The notes beneath the pieces were generated by a model that saw only the letters and a program-made list of their open reading frames with translations, searched no databases and was not told where the DNA came from. A DNA stretch of 64,000 bases from Oscarella lobularis (lineage: Eukaryota; Porifera; Homoscleromorpha; Homosclerophorida; Oscarellidae): positions 1,488,001 through 1,552,000 of the forward strand of contig NC_089185.1 of the NCBI RefSeq assembly GCF_947507565.1. The letters run 5' to 3'. Of the stretch, positions 1 through 11,934 are shown piece by piece. The first letter of the stretch is position 1, and every line of letters starts with the position of its first letter. The position numbers and the translations under genes were made by a program.

Positions 1-3000
1 TTTCTTTTTTTAGGCCAGCTTCGTCTGTTTTCTCACTGCGTCCGTCCGGAAGTCGAACTGGAATTCTGTCATCGATTAATTTTCGTGTAAGGGTGTCGAG
101 AAGTCTCTTAAATTAATGATAGTAACAGCCACTGAATTTTCTGTCACTCTGCACGTACCTTGTAGTGGGAGTTGAGCCTGAAAAATTTGCTATCTCCAAC
201 AATTATAAGTGCTGTTTTTTGTCTCGAAAGAGCGACGACAAGGCGATTCTTTTCCCTTAGAAACCCAAAGGTTGGACCCTTGTTGGAACGAACAAGAGAC
301 AATATAATGATATTGTTTTCATCACCCTAGATTAGCAGATTCTAAGGAGAGCGGACAGGCTATTTTGATCTGCTTACTTGGTACTCGTCTACTGTTGCGA
401 CTCTTACGTGACTTGCGCTTTGAAACAGACGTTCACTACCACAGCAGTCGCTCTGACAGTTTTGTAATTTCTCGTACAAGGCGTCCACCTGCAAAGATTC
501 TCTTGGCTAAAATGTTGATTTGGCGTGGAATCTTACCTGTCCTCTGTAGAAGGTTAAAACGGTAATGTTTTTGCTGCTTTCTCCACAGGACAACAAAAAT
601 AAAACTAGTATTTTCACTCTCTCTGCTTCAAATCGGTTGCTGATACTTCCGTTTTTGCGATTTTCATGCTCTGAACGGTACGACCAGAAGAAAAGATTTT
701 CAGGAAGAAACTTACACAACTGAAACTTTTCAACCTGATGGTAGAAATGTTTAGTGATATGTAAACATCTATGTTTGTTACTTTAGAAGAGCTCTTGAGT
801 GTTCGGTAGAAAGGCTCTAAGAGCGGTACAAACTCTTTCCTCATTCTTCTCTGTTCTTGCAGAGTGACATGAGGGTACTCGTTGGTGGCAAGACGTTCAA
901 ATGCAGACGTGTTAAAGTAAAAAGACGTCGCCAATTCGTGACACGAAACCTAGAAACGAAAGTTGACAAAATCTTATAGTTTCAAAAAAAGGGTAAGTGC
1001 CTTTGGTTTTAATTGCATGTGATCTCCTATCATTATCAGGTGCTTTACTGACGGCGTGAGCGTGGCGAGAAGATTCGCTTCAAGAATTTCACAGGCTTCT
1101 TCCACAATGATGACGGCTGGTTTGACGGCCAGGAGCAAGTTTTGGTGAATTGCTGCTCCCGTAGTTGTTATACCCACTAGCTTGGCTGATTTTAGAATTT
1201 CGTAGTACATCTTCGTGTTTCTTTCCTGCAAGTCATTTTGGGTTAGTACTAATTCGTATGTATTCATGAATTTCGAATACTGGACCTGAATCTGCCGGCA
1301 GATACTGAGGTAGTCTTTGGCAGCTTCAGTAAACAGCCGACTTGCTTTTCGATGATACGCGCTGAGCCAGATTTGGGCTAGTTTTACGCGATTGGAGGCA
1401 TCAGCGATTTTGTGCAAGTTGTCTGTTTTCAAGAGCGCGGTATCTTCTTCAGCTAAAGAACAAGTTATATGAGCCAAAATAATTGCTAACGTTAATGGTA
1501 TGATCACAGAGGTTTCTTCGCTTGACTTTACTGATTCTCGGTAAAGGACTGTGCGATTGTTCTTCAAAAGAAACCGATTCAAGTCCTTCGTCGATTTTGT
1601 GTCCGTAAATTCTTTTCATGTCGGCAGGGTGACCGGTATAGCTGTGAAATCGATCTGCCTCGTCTTTTCTTCCCTCGCTCAAGTTTTCAGAGTCATCAGA
1701 TGGTGAGCTGGCAGCGGCTTCCTCCTTTTTAGCCGCACGGCGTAGTTTTTCGAATAGGCACTCTTTTGGCCTGTAATCTGGAACGACAATTCGACTGAAT
1801 TCTTCGTCAGAAGGCAACCACTCTTCCAATAAGTTAGCAAGGATAACAAGGATATGCGTATACTCTTCGTGATCCTAAAGCAACAGGGATTTCACTTTAT
1901 TTGTTTTTTGATTAGATATAGTGCAAACTTATACCATGTTCTTCTTTAGGAACTTCTTCATTGACGACTCGTTTATTTTTAGTTGCGAGTCTTGCGCTTC
2001 CACAAGACTGCGAATTTGATTTTCTGTTGCTTGATCAACAAAAATTTCTACGCTGAAGTTATTTGATTTTTTCAAATTCCTTCCGCAACGGCGCAATCTA
2101 ACGACCAAAGCAAGTGAATTATATAATAAGATGTGCATGTGTTATTGTTACCTTGTTTTCAGCTCTTTCAGTCTGAAAATAGAATCGAAGTGAATTCGTC
2201 GGGCTAGCCGTTTGTTCCTCAGCTTTTCTCTGTGCAGTACGACGCTTAGGCAGCGATCTTCTAGTTGCGGATGTGACGACTGGCCGACTCGAACAACGTT
2301 CTCGGCATCAACGAAATCGCAGCAGAGATTTAGGAAGTGATCAAGAGATCTGTTTTTGTATGCCATTACTAAAATTGGACCTTCCGGCAGGGTGTTTGCT
2401 GAGAGCAGAAGTCGAGTGATCATGACGCCAAGAAAGGTTTTGCCCGTTCCGGGAGGTCCCTGAGGAGAAAGCGGAGGGTTGGTGACTAAATCTGTATATC
2501 ATATTCTATATGTATATACCTGAATAAGTGTGAGGGGGCGAGAAAAGCAGCTCATTACAGCATCAATTTGGCTTTGGTCCAGAGTGCACCGATCGTGGTA
2601 CTTCTCAGTTTTAAGTTTTTCTTCTATTTCCTTTACAGGGCAAATCAGTTCATCGGACTGGAAGTCGTTTCCATAGAACAAAGGCATCCAGTTGACTGTC
2701 GTCGTACTGCTGATATACTGAATTTTCTCTGGCTCTGGTTTCAAACTAACGAGTGCGTCCCTAATAAAAGTAAAGGCATATAAGAACACATCGAAGGAAT
2801 CGGTGATCTTTCATACTGAAAAGGGACTTCTTCAATGCGCTTTCTTTGCAGAGCGTCTAACACCGGCTGATAAGCGCGGTAGAACGCAGGACTTTCGACC
2901 ATGACAGCTGTGGTCGACTCTTGAATGCGAGAAATGACGTCTGCGTCTGTCTCGTCGTTTGCCTCAGTGCAGAAACGTACGTATAATTCGTTCTAAATCA

Positions 3001-4618
3001 GAGAACTGATATTGCTACAGTTTTCTAATAGCAATTGCGGTTTTCGTACCTGATTCAGCAAATTGGTCTGTTTGCTTCGCTGACTGGCAATTGTTGCCCA
3101 TATCAACTTTTGGTCATCAAAATTCCCGGTGAGACTGATGCATACGAGATTTTCTCCCTTTAGGGCTTCGCTGTCATTCCAATTAATTTCGAAAAGTGGC
3201 TCAAACTTGAGGAGAAAGGCCATGCCTCTTCCATTAGGAAAAAAGTAAATTCCCGTCGTTGCTACGATTTTGTACAAGTTGTACTTTTTCTTTTCGACGT
3301 TCACAAGTTTGGCAGACCGAATCACGTCACACAGCTGCCCGTAGCAATCCTTTCGCAAGAGAGTAAAGTACGTTTCGAAGTAGTCCTCTACCGATTTATA
3401 GGGCTGTTTGAGACGAACGTAAGGCAAGTCCGCAAATAGATTGTGATTCTCTTTAAAAGCAATCCTTAGCTCTTTTGGGGTCATAATCAGAGGCACGCTG
3501 TTCCACGGTTGGGCATCGAAGTCGTCGTCTTCTTCGACTTGCTGATGTATCAGGACCGTCTCGAGGGTGTTCCATAGAAAGTCATTGGACTCGTCGCGAC
3601 TTAGACAGCGAGCAACGTGTTTGATTGCTGGACGAAATATGTTTGCTTTTCTTGGTAACAGCGCTACGAAATTTGACACGAACTTCTTCAATTCTAACAT
3701 GAAATCTTTTTCATCAGTTTCTGTCGTGCAACAAGGCAGGAGTGTCTCTTTGAGAAACGCTGGCTTTGCAAAGGATAGGAAAAGGGACTCCACCGTTTCC
3801 CTGTGTAGTGTGGTAGCCTCTGAGGCGGCTATTTCATTGGCAAGGTGAATGGCTCGCATTAGTCGAAGCGCTGGCATTCCGTTGTCGTTTCCATACAGAA
3901 TGTACCTCCAAATAGGAAACGAATTCGTTATCGTCAGCAGAGAAGAAAGGGGATCGAGTTGTCCGGATAGATAATCGATGTAATCATCCATTTCTTTTGA
4001 AGTCATATTCCCATACTTTATTACTTTCAGGTCATGCACTTCTGACTCGCGAAGTCGAAACTCGACTTCGTCTCCGCAATGGAGCGACAGGAACTGAAGA
4101 GATTTATCTAGAACCGCAAATGCTTTCGAATTCAGTGGGAAAGGTAAGCTGCCCAAATCTTTTGGGTTTCCTGGCTGATAAATGAAGCCTTCGGTTTCAG
4201 TTCTTGCCAGAAGAACACCACTCTCTACGGCGGAATCGTACCTCATTTCTTTCAGTACGTCGTCGATGTGGCTCTTTGAGGATCCTTCAAGTTTTTCATC
4301 TTCGAGCACAAGTGGGAAAACGGGGTCAACGCGAAACTCGGGCCCTGAAAAGGTCCGAACAACGACATCACGTTTGCTCAGCTCGTCCAACGACAGCTCG
4401 GTCCCGGCCAATATGCCAGCGCAAAAGGCATCGGCTCTTTTTTTCCAAAGCGGATCTTCGCCACTTCGGAGTCGATCTTTCTTCTTGGCTCTAAGCTTTT
4501 CTGGAATCTGTGCGTACGGGTCGCAAAGAACCTCGTCTATCTTTGTCCAAGTCTTCTTTAGCTTCAAAATGCCTTCAGAGAAGAATTTCTCTTTCAGAGT
4601 CGCCTTGATTCGATCCAT
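1..4618 (-). CDS. ZNFX1: ZNFX1-like SF1 RNA helicase (NFX1-type zinc finger protein 1), 3' part outside window
   Basis: Multi-exon gene read right to left from an ATG at 4618; the first exon ends at a GTACG donor near 3050. It belongs to the UPF1-like superfamily 1 helicases, which in animals and C. elegans act in small-RNA inheritance or in sensing viral RNA. What is seen: an N-terminal domain whose spacing matches ZNFX1 (VEDYFETYFTLLRKD, then VESPAFYRAYQPVLDALQ), Walker A GPPGTGKTF near 2440, a VEEACEILEA box near 1100 in place of DEXX, QRRMRKEF near 860, and motifs V/VI as GDENNIIILSLVRSNKG and NRLVVALSRQK between 210 and 340. A small intron of about 29 nt must be removed near 2760-2790 to keep frame. 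The zinc-finger C terminus expected in this family lies beyond base 1. It is head-to-head with the CCCH/KH gene. Confidence 0.9.
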
Positions 4619-4745
4619 CCTATTAGTTTTGGGTGGGGTCTCTAGAGTACACCGCCCCCGCGTAGATGACGAACCCTTTCGTGACGTCTTTCCGCTTTCT
4701 ATTTATCAGCCGGGTACAGTAGACTACTGTACTGCGCATACGTGC
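4619..4745. promoter_or_regulatory. Divergent promoter interval between ZNFX1-like and CCCH/KH genes
   Basis: Only 127 bp separate the two initiator ATGs, so both 5' UTRs and both promoters must sit here or overlap the coding ends. The segment holds CGCCCCCGCG and TGACGTC-like strings but no convincing TATA box. The shared-promoter role is inferred from the geometry alone. Confidence 0.5.
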
Positions 4746-7129
4746 ATGGCAGAACGGCTTTCTTCACGAGGAAGAAGGCCTCCAAGGCCTCTGTACAAAG
4801 CTAAGAAGCCACGAAAACCCTGCAAGTTTTTTCTTGAGGGATCGTGCAGAAAAGGCCCCGAGTGCAAGTTCCTTCACGACGCCGGTAGAAAAGGACCGCT
4901 AGAGCAAGCCGGAGCCGAGAGTGGACGTCGTCCAGGCGAAAAAGAAATCCCTGTACCTAACTACCTGGGATATGTCTCTGGAAGAGGCAAGCTAGGAGCG
5001 ACGCCTGCACACCTAACTCCTCATCCATCACTTTTTTACTACCTGTAGGAACATGGCTGAATTGCGCGGCAAAGCATCATAATGTAAAAGCTAGAACGGA
5101 GAAGAAGATGATCTACGTGGAAGGATCTGATGCAAACGTCGAAGAATTTAGGAAAGCTGTGCAAGCCAGAATGGTCAGCCTGTTAGAAAGATGGGTGACC
5201 GCCGCAAATCATTTACCTGCACATGTAGGATGACATGATTAAATGTTACCTGCCGGTGCCTGATAAAATTGCGATGCCTTACATTGTGGGTCGACAAGGG
5301 TCCACCCTTAGGCTCCTACTTAGCGAAGATAAGGAAGACAAAGACACGTTTTGCTGGCCATGCCTGGAACGTGGTAAAAAGGTGCACCCGTATTGTTACC
5401 ACGTCTTATCTGTCAATATTTTTAAAGGAGATAAAACTAGTATCGTCTTCTCAGCCCAAAATAGACGTGGTCATTGAAAAAATTAAGATGCGTTTGTTTA
5501 CTACGGTAAGCCGGGGTGCTTGATACGTAGTTGAGCTGTTGAGCTTGACTCTACTAGACGCCAGTTCTCGACGGAGTGACCTGTTATGATAGCAGAAAAT
5601 CCGTCATTCAACTTTGCTTTCAACCGCACAAAGGCTATCATTCTCGCGCTTTGTCTAGACGGCCACAGCACACGTTGCGATCGACAGTGAGAAAACCAGT
5701 AAAAACTGCATTAACTAAATAAGTTAGAATCCAAGGTATACGATGAAGCGCATAGTTCTGTTGAGGAAAGCGACGAAAGTATGCTGGAAAAAGGCATAAG
5801 CAGTTTGAAACTGGAATCCTCTACTGAAAACGCATCATATCCTACAACCTTTAGGAGTAAATCGGAAAGGTGCAATTTGAGTTAAATTAGCTGAAAGCTT
5901 CTTATACATAGTCTGCTCTCTTTGATAAGATTACCACCCAGTGGTCTTATTCACAAAGAGAACCTTTTGTTTGTTCGCCAATGCATATTTGAAAAATTGC
6001 AAAAACTACAAAGTTATGAAGGCCAAATCAGACTTGAAGCGAGGTTGGTCTTGGTTACATAGTTTTAATTGTTCTCTCCCAGAGCGTCGTTTTCAGAATT
6101 GGGAAGTTGCTATGGACAGACGTTCCACCGGAGATTGCGTCCTCTGAATATGACATATTAGAATTTGAAGCGGACATCGTCTCTCTGTTGAAGTCTTCTT
6201 TTTCTACTTAGTAAGTAAACGTGTTTTATTAGATTTTTACTGCTAGGCAATGTTTTAGCATATCAACTTCTTCCGAAGAACTTACCAGCGATTTGGGTGA
6301 ACCATCCGTGCTGGATACGTATGACTTCAAACTGTCATCCCGGGAACACCGGCGTCTGGATCTGCGCTTGGCTAAAACAGATGATGGGCACCTTGACTTG
6401 TATGCTGCTTATAAAAACGAAGTAAAAGTATTTGTCGCGAACTGGGTCTTTTTGGAAGGGTATGTGCAGTATGCGTTTTATTGCTGTAGCTAAACAGTTT
6501 TTGCAGACACCACGATGTACGACTGTCACTCAACACTCGCGACCTCATTTCAAAGGCTGAACCGCTGGTTCAGGAATTTGCGAAGACAATAAAAATTAGG
6601 TGGGTTTTAACGGTTCTTTACGTTCAATGTTGTCACTTTATTTATAGCAGAGATGGTCAGCTTAGTTTTGAGATTATTTCTGGCCTTCGAGTCGACTTCA
6701 TCAGACACAAAATTAAATCCAGTTACCTCGCCGATGACCTGTGCGTTGAAGTTGCTAAAGTGGAGGAGTTTAATGGTGCAAGGCCAAAGTACGAAAGCGC
6801 TGAAGGTGGTACAAGAATCACGGCAGACTTTGCATCATCTCCCTCTCACTATGAGATTGAGGTTAGCTCAGAAACGTAAGAGGGGATGTTTGCTATATAG
6901 TTACTGTATTGCACAGCTTCAAAACTTGTCTTGGTTTGCGGAATTTTCTTCTTCTTCCCCAAACACAACTATGGAGGAATTTTTCAATATACTGAAGTGC
7001 CCCATACCGTCAAAGATGACACCGCCAAAAAAATGTTGGACTCCAGATGGAATAGTCAGTAAGCTTCCACACTTTATGGAGATGCTAGAGTGCGTTGTAG
7101 ACAGTTTGAAGCCTTCGCACGATGCCTGA
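4746..7129 (+). CDS. CCCH zinc finger plus KH-like RNA-binding protein, otherwise unrecognised
   Basis: The start is the ATG at 4746, giving MAERLSSRGRRPPRP. A single CCCH finger follows, CKFFLEGSCRKGPECKFLH (C-x7-C-x5-C-x3-H). The next exon from about 5049 is hydrophilic, then near 5235-5330 comes a KH-like stretch with VPDKIAMPYIVGRQGSTLR, including the GxxG loop GRQG. Later exons near 6090-6210, 6250-6460, 6507-6600, 6650-6855 and 6920-7129 code for a region I cannot name, ending in VVDSLKPSHDA and TGA. A donor GTTAGC near 6856 joined to the acceptor at about 6919 keeps frame. The role is probably RNA binding. Its head-to-head position with a ZNFX1-like helicase is suggestive but not proof of joint function. 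Exon boundaries in 5330-6250 are uncertain. Confidence 0.65.
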
Positions 7130-7193
7130 CTTGTAAACGTTTTATCAGCGGTTGGGTAATGTCTATTATTGGAATTCAATTGCTGTAGCTGAA

Positions 7194-7230
7194 CCACGGA
7201 TAATAAAATTTAAAATTTTATTATCCGTGG
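7194..7230. terminator. 37-nt perfect hairpin carrying poly(A) signals on both strands
   Basis: An 18-nt arm starting CCACGGATAATAAAATTT is followed by one A and its exact reverse complement. AATAAA is present on the plus strand at about 7202 and, through the symmetry, on the minus strand. It lies 65 bp past the stop of the CCCH/KH gene and is a good candidate for its cleavage/polyadenylation signal. No minus-strand gene ending here was found. Confidence 0.6.
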
Positions 7231-9300
7231 CTGAACTCTCCTCAAGAAGCGTCGCTCTTAAATCATAATTCCTGCACGTCGTAGGCTAGCGATGTTTTTT
7301 TGGACTTTACAGCAGACCCTGTTGTTTTGCTTTTGTTTTTAGAACGTAGTCCTTCTATGCGTTCTTTCGTTTGCAGTGCAGTCGACACATATGTGCAGTC
7401 GACACATGATGATGATCATCATTATTGCTAGCTAGATAGCTGCTCGATAGATATTTCAAACAGTTTAGGGCCAAACGCATATAAGGTTTTTTACTCGTAA
7501 CACCAGTTTCTTCAATTTAAATCATAAATCTATTTATCTTACTTAGTGACTAAAAAGCCCCGCCACTACCAGGCAAGAGATACGATTCTCTTCCAGTGAC
7601 GCAATCTTGGCTTTAAAAGTGTCGATTTCGTTTCCGACAAAATCATTCTCGGTAAAGAGAAATCATCGAGACGTGACGTCATTGTGACGTTCATCACTGA
7701 CATCCCGGTTAAGCTCGCCGCCGTAGCGTCGCTTTCGTGTTCTAGGCAGCGATCATGGTTTCAAATCGACCATTATATGGTATTCCGAACCGGTTGGATG
7801 ACTTTTGCGTGACGGGTCTCCCTTTCGGGGTATGTATCGCTTTCGTTAGACGCGAGTAGGCTACATGCGAAACGACAACTTCATTCCGACGCGTCTTCAA
7901 GCCGAACAGGAGGCGGTGACCCTGATCTGTCATGCGAAGCATAAATCGAACGCCGCAAACAATTTTGGCCAAGTGAGATTATTGATTCTATAAAAAAATT
8001 GGGGGGGATAATTTTTTATCCAGGCACAAGGTCTTGGTGACTTTGACTAATGAAGTACTGCTATGCATGGTGTCCAACCCAAGGGAAAAACGGAATTTTT
8101 TGATTGGAATACGAAAAATCACAAACAACGTCTCGGCGGCTTCGCAGTCACCCTATTCCGCAGTCTCTACATCTTCTACGAACGACACGACCAATCGGCT
8201 TTAAGCAAGAAAATATTCAAGTAAGATTCCCACTTTCAAGTGCAGACACACGAACACTTAGAAAACGCGTCAAAAAGATTCATTTTGACGTCCGTTTTGT
8301 GTTGACCAAAATTGGCCGCTCACACGGTAAATTTTCTTCGTTGGGTCAGCCGACTCGCACCAGAGCACCACAGAGGTTTGTCGTACATTTCCCCGCACGT
8401 AGTTTACTCGTTCGTTAGTTCCCTTGTGCTCGATATGCTGCGCTCGCTTTGCAAACAAATCGTCTCGGCTCCTGTTTAGTTCGTCCGTGCTCGACAATCT
8501 CACATAATCTTCTCATATTGCAACGATTGGCTCGCGAAGTGCAGATTAGACCGACTGTACGTCCGTTCTAACGCTCGTTCCGCGCTCCTACTCTCTCTAT
8601 AGGATATGGCGCACTTTTTGTATCATTTACTCGCGTCGTCTGATTTGTGTGTCGACGGCGATTGGAACATAGGCAATAGCGTTTTGCTCGTGTGTCGCGG
8701 TCTCCTTCAGACTCATCATATGCACGGGTACTGTACACGTCGCGATTGAGCCTCCCGGGGGGCGAGAGACATGTTTCCTTTTAGAATTAGGCGATCTTTT
8801 GCTTCTCATTGCCGAGAAATTTTCTGATATTGGTTCAACGATCTCTACTAGTAGCTGCTTAGAGGATTAGGGACTTTTTCTGCTATTAGATATAAGGGAT
8901 AGGGCTCGATTTTATTATACGATGTTGACAAGCATGTCAAGTGAAAACGTCAAATAATTTCCAATTGGTGCGAAATCTTACGTTGAGTCTTTTAGCTCCA
9001 TCGTGTTTTGTCTCTCTTCCCTGAAACGGGCACGGAAGCTTTGTCTACGTTGAGCCAAGGTTAATAAATAATCGTCTGATTAATGATTATGATTATTAGA
9101 GTATGTCTATAGGCGATTTTCGGCTCCTTCTTATCCCAACTTTGCTACAGCTTGAAAGGTGACCTATGACCTATAGAGAACTGACTCATTCTTCTACGTC
9201 ACTGCTCATCGTGCAGAGTGGCGAAGCCAAAGACTAGACAGTGGCGAAAAACGACTCGTCTCGCATACAAGGCATTCATACGCGTAAAAAGAATAGCTCT
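7231..9300. other. No recognisable gene; short direct repeat
   Basis: Small open frames occur on both strands, but none has convincing splice sites or a family resemblance. At 7376-7407 the 15-mer GTGCAGTCGACACAT occurs twice, separated by AT, next to a GATGATGATCATCATT palindrome. A plus-strand stretch at 7755-7830 could be a short first exon (MVSNRPLYGIPNRLDD before a GTATG donor), but no continuation was found. Confidence 0.5.
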
Positions 9301-9307
9301 GTAACGG

Positions 9308-9387
<80 letters not shown>
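9308..9387. repeat. (TTGC)20 tetranucleotide microsatellite
   Basis: Eighty bases of uninterrupted TTGC, 20 copies, ending at TTGCAAG. Open frames of Leu-Ala-Cys or Lys-Gln-Ala-Ser repeats across it are artefacts of the microsatellite. Confidence 0.97.
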
Positions 9388-9600
9388 AAGAAAATCCTCT
9401 TTTACAGATATTGCGTACAGTTCAACGCACATTCACGTACCGAGAGTTTTCGGTTCCGGCGTCGCGCTACTTCTTTAGCAGAGACTGTCATGTGACCTGC
9501 ACAATGCTGAACCCCAGAAGAGACGAATTCCCGAGCTGGTCTAATTGTTTTTCTTGTCTTGACAATTGAGATCAACGACCGCATCCTACAAGTCTTTGAA

Positions 9601-11464
9601 TATGATGAAAGTTACGTGTCTCGAATTGGGTTTAGCGGCGGGCGTGGCTGCTTGCGTTGCCCTGACTTGGATGCCGTCTCTTCTATTTTTCAGCTGGAAG
9701 AAGAACGGAAACATTCCTGAGCTGGTACCGCAGTGTTTTCTTTTCTGTCACTCGATTTCTCTAATAGACGCGTCTATATTCCTAGGGCAACTCCAGCTGT
9801 GATTACACGCTTGCCATTAATTTATCCGTTGTTCTTGCTAATTCTTCTCCACAGATTCGTCTCTTTTTGATAGGAGCTGTGGGCGGTCGAGACGTACTTC
9901 GTCTCAACGCCGTGCAACTGAGAACAGCTTATTCGATTTTGGGAGCGGACGAATTTCCTCTTCGGGATAACGTGACGCTTTCTCCCGAACAAGTGTTTCG
10001 TATTATTCGTCTTCTCTCACCCACTTCATCACAATCAACCTCTATTAGTATATCATTTTAATTATATAGTCGACTTTTGACGCTCTATTTTGCCAAAGGT
10101 GAAAACGTGACGTGCAACTAAGATATGATTATTGACGAGGAAAGAGGCTGTTGCTACTTCTCTTGTAAAAGTTGGAAATGGCTCGACGAATCCTTCACCG
10201 TTGCTGATGACGTTTTCTTCGGCATTAATCTTATAATTGGAATTACATCGCTCCTTTTGACCACAGTACTGACAGTCAAAGCCCAGTCAGAGTAAGAAAG
10301 CACTCAGCCAAATACACACCCGACATGCGTACGTACATAGGAGAAAGTTTCCCTTATTTACAACAGCAGGATACATTTTAATATGCACCGTTACTCCAAG
10401 TGAGTCAGAAGAGCGTATCCCCTTTTTTAAAATTAGATTCCCCCCTTCAGTCTTAGTCGAAGCTGTTGGAAGGCTCTTGGGTAGAACAGGGCGATCTGCT
10501 GTGACAAAGATGATTTGTTTCAAGTTCTACACGAAAACGATTGCTTCTACACTATTTTTATGGGTTAGATTATTCCTTAGCCGATGTACGCCTGTTTCCT
10601 TTATCTGTTTTAGGCGTTTTGGAGCGATGGCTCTACCTGGCTGCGGCCCTATGGATTTCGTGTGGTTTTATTGATTTCTGGTTCATGTTCTTCTAAAAGG
10701 AGAGAAATTTGACCGCTGGTCGAATCGAATTCATTTTGCTCAGTCTGTCGGTGTTTGGAGTCTGAGTGGTCTAATGGCTCTGATTCCAGTTTTTGCAGAA
10801 GGAAGAGGGTCTTACACTAATACGTTCCTTACGTTTTCTAGCTTTGGTACAAGGAGAGATTTGGACTATTACTTCTCTACACTGCCTTCGCAGTTAGCTC
10901 TAGCACCTCTTGAACTCTTGTTACCCCATTTGGTCTACACACTTCGCAAGAGGGTATACAAAGACTTTCACATCACGTGATATTCTATTCTATTTATAGA
11001 GCATCGAGAGAAAAGCGCTGATGGTTGCCGGGAGAACGGGATCGGGTGTTCACGTTCGTGAACTGAAAGACGTCGAACGTCGATTCCTCTATCTCTCTAT
11101 CAGTATCTTCGTCATGTCCTTATTTATCTTTCTCAATTTCGCCATCGATCAGTTTGCTGTTAGTAGTGGCAGCATCGATTTCGATGGGGCTCTCGTCGAG
11201 TATGTGACTTGTGCAATGCTGAACCAGAAGACGAATTGCGACAAAGTTTCCGCACTGCAACGACTACTTTATGCCAGCATCACCTCACGAAGAGTCGCTA
11301 TTCTAACGAGCCTACTACTCATAACATATTATTTAAGTTTTGACAGAAACGTCAGAGCCGTGTGGAACAAGTGGTGCTGTCGTTGTGGAGCAGGAAGCAC
11401 GACACCTGCTACTAGTAGTGGCACACCGCAAAAGAGCAATACCTCGGAGACCACGAAATTATAG
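9601..11464 (+). CDS. Frizzled-like seven-transmembrane receptor (exons partly resolved)
   Basis: A set of plus-strand exons codes for hydrophobic segments ending at the TAG after SNTSETTKL. Readable pieces: a membrane or signal segment MMKVTCLELGLAAGVAACVALTW at 9601; VFFGINLIIGITSLLLTTVL near 10225 (TM1-like); ERWLYLAAALWISCGFIDFW near 10622; a following HFAQSVGVWSLSGLMALIPV segment; PSQLALAPLELLLPHLVYTL; then a loop and RRFLYLSISIFVMSLFIFLN; and finally RRVAILTSLLLITYYLSF and a polar tail. The order of W-rich TM4-like, basic loop, TM6 and TM7 resembles Frizzled-family receptors. The extracellular cysteine-rich domain was not recovered, although a cysteine-bearing open stretch at 9405-9568 could be an upstream exon. 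The N terminus and several junctions are unresolved, so the family call is tentative. Confidence 0.5.
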
Positions 11465-11934
11465 ATTAGTTGCTGTTGCACCCACGCAGGATTGTTCAGC
11501 TAAGCTGTGTTGTCGTTTTACGGTAGCGTGCACCTTACCTACCTACATATCGTGTTATATACAGGTATTGCGTGTATACAACCATAGGAGTTTTGAGTTA
11601 AGGTTCCGCGCTACTACGTAATTTTTCAGCTGCAAATTCTTTCCAACGCGAGCTGAATGTCGAATTTCGTCGGGCGCGATTTGAAATGAGAATAGCGGAG
11701 ATTTTTCCATCGAAATTTACAGGACCGTCAGAGTATGTGTTCCATCCATTCGAGTGTCCAATGATGAGATGGGTATTTGCAGAGTACGAGGCTGTCAACG
11801 TTCGACTGGTGAGTATCGAAAAGCAGGTATGGAAAGTTTGTATCGAAACACTTCGGCGCGCGCTAGTCATTGAGCGCCGTCGGGAGCACGTGATTCTCCG
11901 GTGAGTCGTCTCGTTCGGTATCGTGTGCGAAGAG
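11465..11934. other. Intergenic interval with one unassigned open stretch
   Basis: Between the Frizzled-like stop and the GDAP2 ATG, a plus-strand open stretch at about 11629-11812 ends at a GTGAGT donor and could be a 5' exon of GDAP2 or of an unknown gene. It contains FTGPSEYVFHPFECPMMRWV, which I do not recognise. Confidence 0.3.

Noticed and set aside
9199-9569. Open frames of repeated LAC or KQAS residues on both strands
   Set aside because: Produced by the (TTGC)20 microsatellite.
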